The notes under the pieces were generated by a model. That model was given only the letters and a program-made list of their open reading frames with translations. It did not search any database and was not told the origin of the DNA. This document shows positions 5,573-7,487 of a stretch of DNA of 7,487 nucleotides, one piece after another. Position 1 is the stretch's first letter. Each line of letters begins with the position of its first letter. The translations under genes and the position numbers were made by a program. This stretch comes from Actinomycetota bacterium (GTDB lineage Bacteria > Actinomycetota > Actinomycetes > Mycobacteriales > Micromonosporaceae), in the NCBI GenBank assembly GCA_005885115.1, contig VAXX01000062.1, positions 1 to 7,487 of the forward strand. The letters are read 5' to 3'.

Positions 5573-6862
5573 TCAGCCCCAGGCGAGCAGGGTCGCCTCG
5601 GGATCGGACAGGAAGGCCCCGACGTCGCGGAGGAACTTCGAACCGAGCTCACCGTCGATGATCCGGTGGTCGAACGAGAGCCCCAAGGTGGTCACGCTGC
5701 GTACCTTGACCTTGCCCTTGTGTACCCACGGCGCCTCACGGATCGCCCCGAACACCAGGATGGCGGCCTCCCCGGGCGGCAGGATCGGGGTGCCCGTGTC
5801 CACGCCGAAAACCCCGACATTGGTGATGCTGAACGTACCCCCGGTGAGGTCGGCCGGCGTGGTCCTGCCCGCCTTCGCGGTCTGCACCAGCGCGGTCATC
5901 GCGTCGGCCAGCTCGCGCAGCGAGAGCTGCTCGGCATTCTTGATATTGGGTACGACCAGCCCGCGCTCGGTCGCCGCCGCGATCCCGAGGTGCACGTAGT
6001 CCTTGACCACGATCTCCGTACCGGCCCACGTCGAGTTGACCAGCGGGTGCCGCTTGAGCGCGACGAGCACCGCCTTGGCGGCCAGCAGCAGCGGCGAGAC
6101 GCGTACCTCCCGCCACTCCGGCAGCGCCTTGAGCCGCTCCAGCGCCCGGACCGCCCGGGTCACGTCCACGGTCAGGAACTCGGTCACGTGTGGCGCGGTG
6201 AACGCGCTGGCCACCATGTTCTCGGCAGTCAGCTTGCGTACCCCCTTGACCGGGATCCGTTGTTCACCACCGCGGACCTGCACCGGCGCCGACCGCGCGG
6301 CCTCCACGTCGGCCCGGGTGATCGAGCCCTGGGGCCCGCTGCCGGCCAGCGCCGTCAGGTCCACCCCGAGGTCGCGGGCCAGCTTGCGGACCGGCGGCTT
6401 GGCCAGCACGCCCGGCGCGGGCGCCGGGTCTTCAGGCGCGACCTCCGTCGTGGTCGCCCGCGGGCGGCGCTTGGCCGTCGTGGTCTTCGGCCCGTAACCC
6501 ACCAGCACGGCGGTACGTCCACCCGGCGCCGGCCCGCCGATCATCCCCGGTTCGACCGCACCCTCCGCCGGGGCCACCTCGACCGCGGCGAGCGCGGCCG
6601 GGGACGGTTCGGCATCCGGGTCGGTGTCGATGGCGATGATCGGGGTACCCACCTCGACGGTCGTACCCTCCGGGTGGAAGATCGAGGTCACCCTGCCGGC
6701 CCACTTCGCCGGGATCTCCACGGCCGCCTTGGCCGTCTCCACCTCGACGATCGGCTGGTTGAGGTGGACCGTGTCGCCCTCCTGGACCAGCCACTTGAGG
6801 ATCTCGCCCTCGGTCAGGCCCTCGCCGAGGTCGGGCAGCGGGAACTCCTTGACGCGCGACAC
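5573..6862 (-). CDS. bkdC: 2-oxo acid dehydrogenase E2 (dihydrolipoamide acyltransferase), probably branched-chain type
   Basis: A 429-residue protein from GTG 6862. One lipoyl domain (about residues 4-80) carries the lipoylation site K45 in VEVETAKAAVEIP. A linker rich in Ala, Pro and Thr follows, with a hydrophobic TAVLVGYGP island (117-125). Next come the E1/E3-binding domain (about 153-189, KPPVRKLARDLGVDL) and the catalytic domain (about 205-429) with FTAPHVTEF (221-229) and FDHRIIDG, catalytic H399 and D403. It transfers acyl groups from E1 to CoA in a cytoplasmic multienzyme complex. One lipoyl domain and pairing with an E1-beta favour the branched-chain enzyme over PDH, but substrate cannot be read from sequence, so the symbol is provisional. 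In-frame GTGs at 6874 and 6871 would add four or three residues; 6862 has the best ribosome site and the usual SRVKEF start. Confidence 0.93.
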   Translation of the reverse strand: MSRVKEFPLPDLGEGLTEGEILKWLVQEGDTVHLNQPIVEVETAKAAVEIPAKWAGRVTSIFHPEGTTVEVGTPIIAIDTDPDAEPSPAALAAVEVAPAEGAVEPGMIGGPAPGGRTAVLVGYGPKTTTAKRRPRATTTEVAPEDPAPAPGVLAKPPVRKLARDLGVDLTALAGSGPQGSITRADVEAARSAPVQVRGGEQRIPVKGVRKLTAENMVASAFTAPHVTEFLTVDVTRAVRALERLKALPEWREVRVSPLLLAAKAVLVALKRHPLVNSTWAGTEIVVKDYVHLGIAAATERGLVVPNIKNAEQLSLRELADAMTALVQTAKAGRTTPADLTGGTFSITNVGVFGVDTGTPILPPGEAAILVFGAIREAPWVHKGKVKVRSVTTLGLSFDHRIIDGELGSKFLRDVGAFLSDPEATLLAWG

Positions 6863-6867
6863 GGCGC

Positions 6868-6875
6868 TCACCACC
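6868..6875 (-). promoter_or_regulatory. Ribosome binding site deciding the E2 start
   Basis: GGTGGTGA on the minus strand (7 of 8 to GGAGGTGA) ends five bases before GTG 6862. It overlaps the E1-beta stop codon, so ribosomes finishing E1-beta end on the E2 ribosome site. This supports 6862 rather than 6874 or 6871 as the start. Confidence 0.55.
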
Positions 6876-7487
6876 CGAAGCTACGGTCGACGGCGTCGAG
6901 TACCCGGTCCAGGTCGGGCAGGTACTCCTCCTCCACCCGGGCGGCCGGGTACGGCACGTTGAAGCCGGTCACCCGCAGTACCGGCGCCTCCAGCGAGTAG
7001 AAGCACTCCTCGCTGACCCGGGCGGCGACCTCGGCACCGAGGCCCACGTTCGACGGTGCCTCGTGGATCACGACGAGCCGGCCGGTCCGGCGCACCGAGG
7101 CGTACACCGGGGCCAGGTCGAGCGGGGACAGCGACCGCAGGTCGATGACCTCCAGCTCGCGGCCCTCCTCGGCGGCGGCGCTGGCCGCGTCGAGCGCGGT
7201 ACGCAGCATCGGCCCGTACGCCACCAGGGTCGCGTCGGTACCCTCCCGGACCACCTGCGCCGCGTGCAGGTCCAGGGCGCTGGAGCCGGTGTCGACCGGG
7301 CCCTTCTCCCAGTACCGGCGCTTGGGCTCGAAGAAGATGATCGGGTCGTCCGAGCTGATCGCCTGCCGGATCATCCAGTACGCGTCGTTCGGGGTGGCAC
7401 ACGTGACGACCTTGAGGCCGGCGGTGTGCGCGAAGTACGCCTCGGGGGACTCGGAGTGGTGCTCGACCGCGCCGATACCGCCGCCGT
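6868..7487 (-). CDS. bkdB: 2-oxo acid dehydrogenase E1 beta subunit (5' partial)
   Basis: The last 205 residues of an E1-beta of about 325; the start lies beyond the right edge. The visible part opens with GGGIGAVEHHSESPEAYFAH, the conserved stretch with the active-site histidine region of the thiamine-diphosphate-binding domain, then FFEPKRRYW. It continues into the transketolase C-terminal domain: VIDLRSLSPLDL, SVRRTGRLVVIHEAP, GLGAEVAARV and APVLRVTGFNVPYP. With E1-alpha, presumably just upstream, it decarboxylates a 2-oxo acid and passes the acyl group to the lipoyl arm of E2. Its stop lies a few bases before the E2 start, so the two are one operon. Asn occurs in GFNVPYP where many relatives have Asp. 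Branched-chain specificity, and hence the symbol, is provisional. Confidence 0.92.
   Translation of the reverse strand, partial: GGGIGAVEHHSESPEAYFAHTAGLKVVTCATPNDAYWMIRQAISSDDPIIFFEPKRRYWEKGPVDTGSSALDLHAAQVVREGTDATLVAYGPMLRTALDAASAAAEEGRELEVIDLRSLSPLDLAPVYASVRRTGRLVVIHEAPSNVGLGAEVAARVSEECFYSLEAPVLRVTGFNVPYPAARVEEEYLPDLDRVLDAVDRSFGW

Noticed and set aside
5666..7000. Plus-strand open frame of 444 codons
   Set aside because: Antisense shadow of the E2 and E1-beta genes, Arg/Gly-rich with no motifs.

Overview
The window is high-GC DNA (about 70% G+C by eye) from an actinomycete, most likely of the Micromonosporaceae. The support is the very GC-rich third codon positions, frequent GTG starts, the gene families present and a striking excess of GTAC. 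There are no RNA genes, CRISPR arrays, insertion sequences or phage genes, and no gap between genes exceeds about 145 bases.

Left part (1-911): the tail of a small membrane protein (DUF6458-like) ends at 153. It converges on trhA, a hemolysin III/PAQR-family seven-helix membrane protein on the minus strand. A 56-bp divergent region (856-911) separates trhA from the next operon. It holds back-to-back promoters that both appear leaderless, with TTAC/GTAA inverted repeats lying over them.

Middle (912-2996): an overlapping pxpB-pxpC-pxpA operon for ATP-dependent 5-oxoprolinase, which opens 5-oxoproline (pyroglutamate) to glutamate. pxpB and pxpC look intact. pxpA is broken: after 42 normal residues about 28 expected residues are missing and the reading frame changes, while the rest of the protein continues intact in another frame. 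This is the clearest abnormality in the window.

Right part (2980-7487, all minus strand): reading in the direction of transcription, a 2-oxo acid dehydrogenase E1-beta (entering from the right edge) overlaps an E2 acyltransferase. A hairpin and a tandem repeat follow the E2 stop. Then comes a two-gene overlapping unit: a proline-rich, single-pass membrane protein with a four-cysteine outer domain (LppU/SCO3897-like), and a 606-residue thioredoxin-NHL-propeller protein of the NHLRC2 type. The last gene converges on pxpA with overlapping 3' ends.

At a finer scale, one 13-bp palindrome occurs three times. Each copy encodes Ser-Thr-Val-Asp with the rare Thr codon ACT, and the copies lie in two unrelated genes. 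GTAC is roughly five-fold more frequent than composition predicts. Both look like genome-wide sequence preferences rather than gene features. I see no clear evidence of a wholly new multi-gene system; the leads are the pxpA deletion, the iterated palindrome, the divergent control region and the repeat-hairpin after E2.
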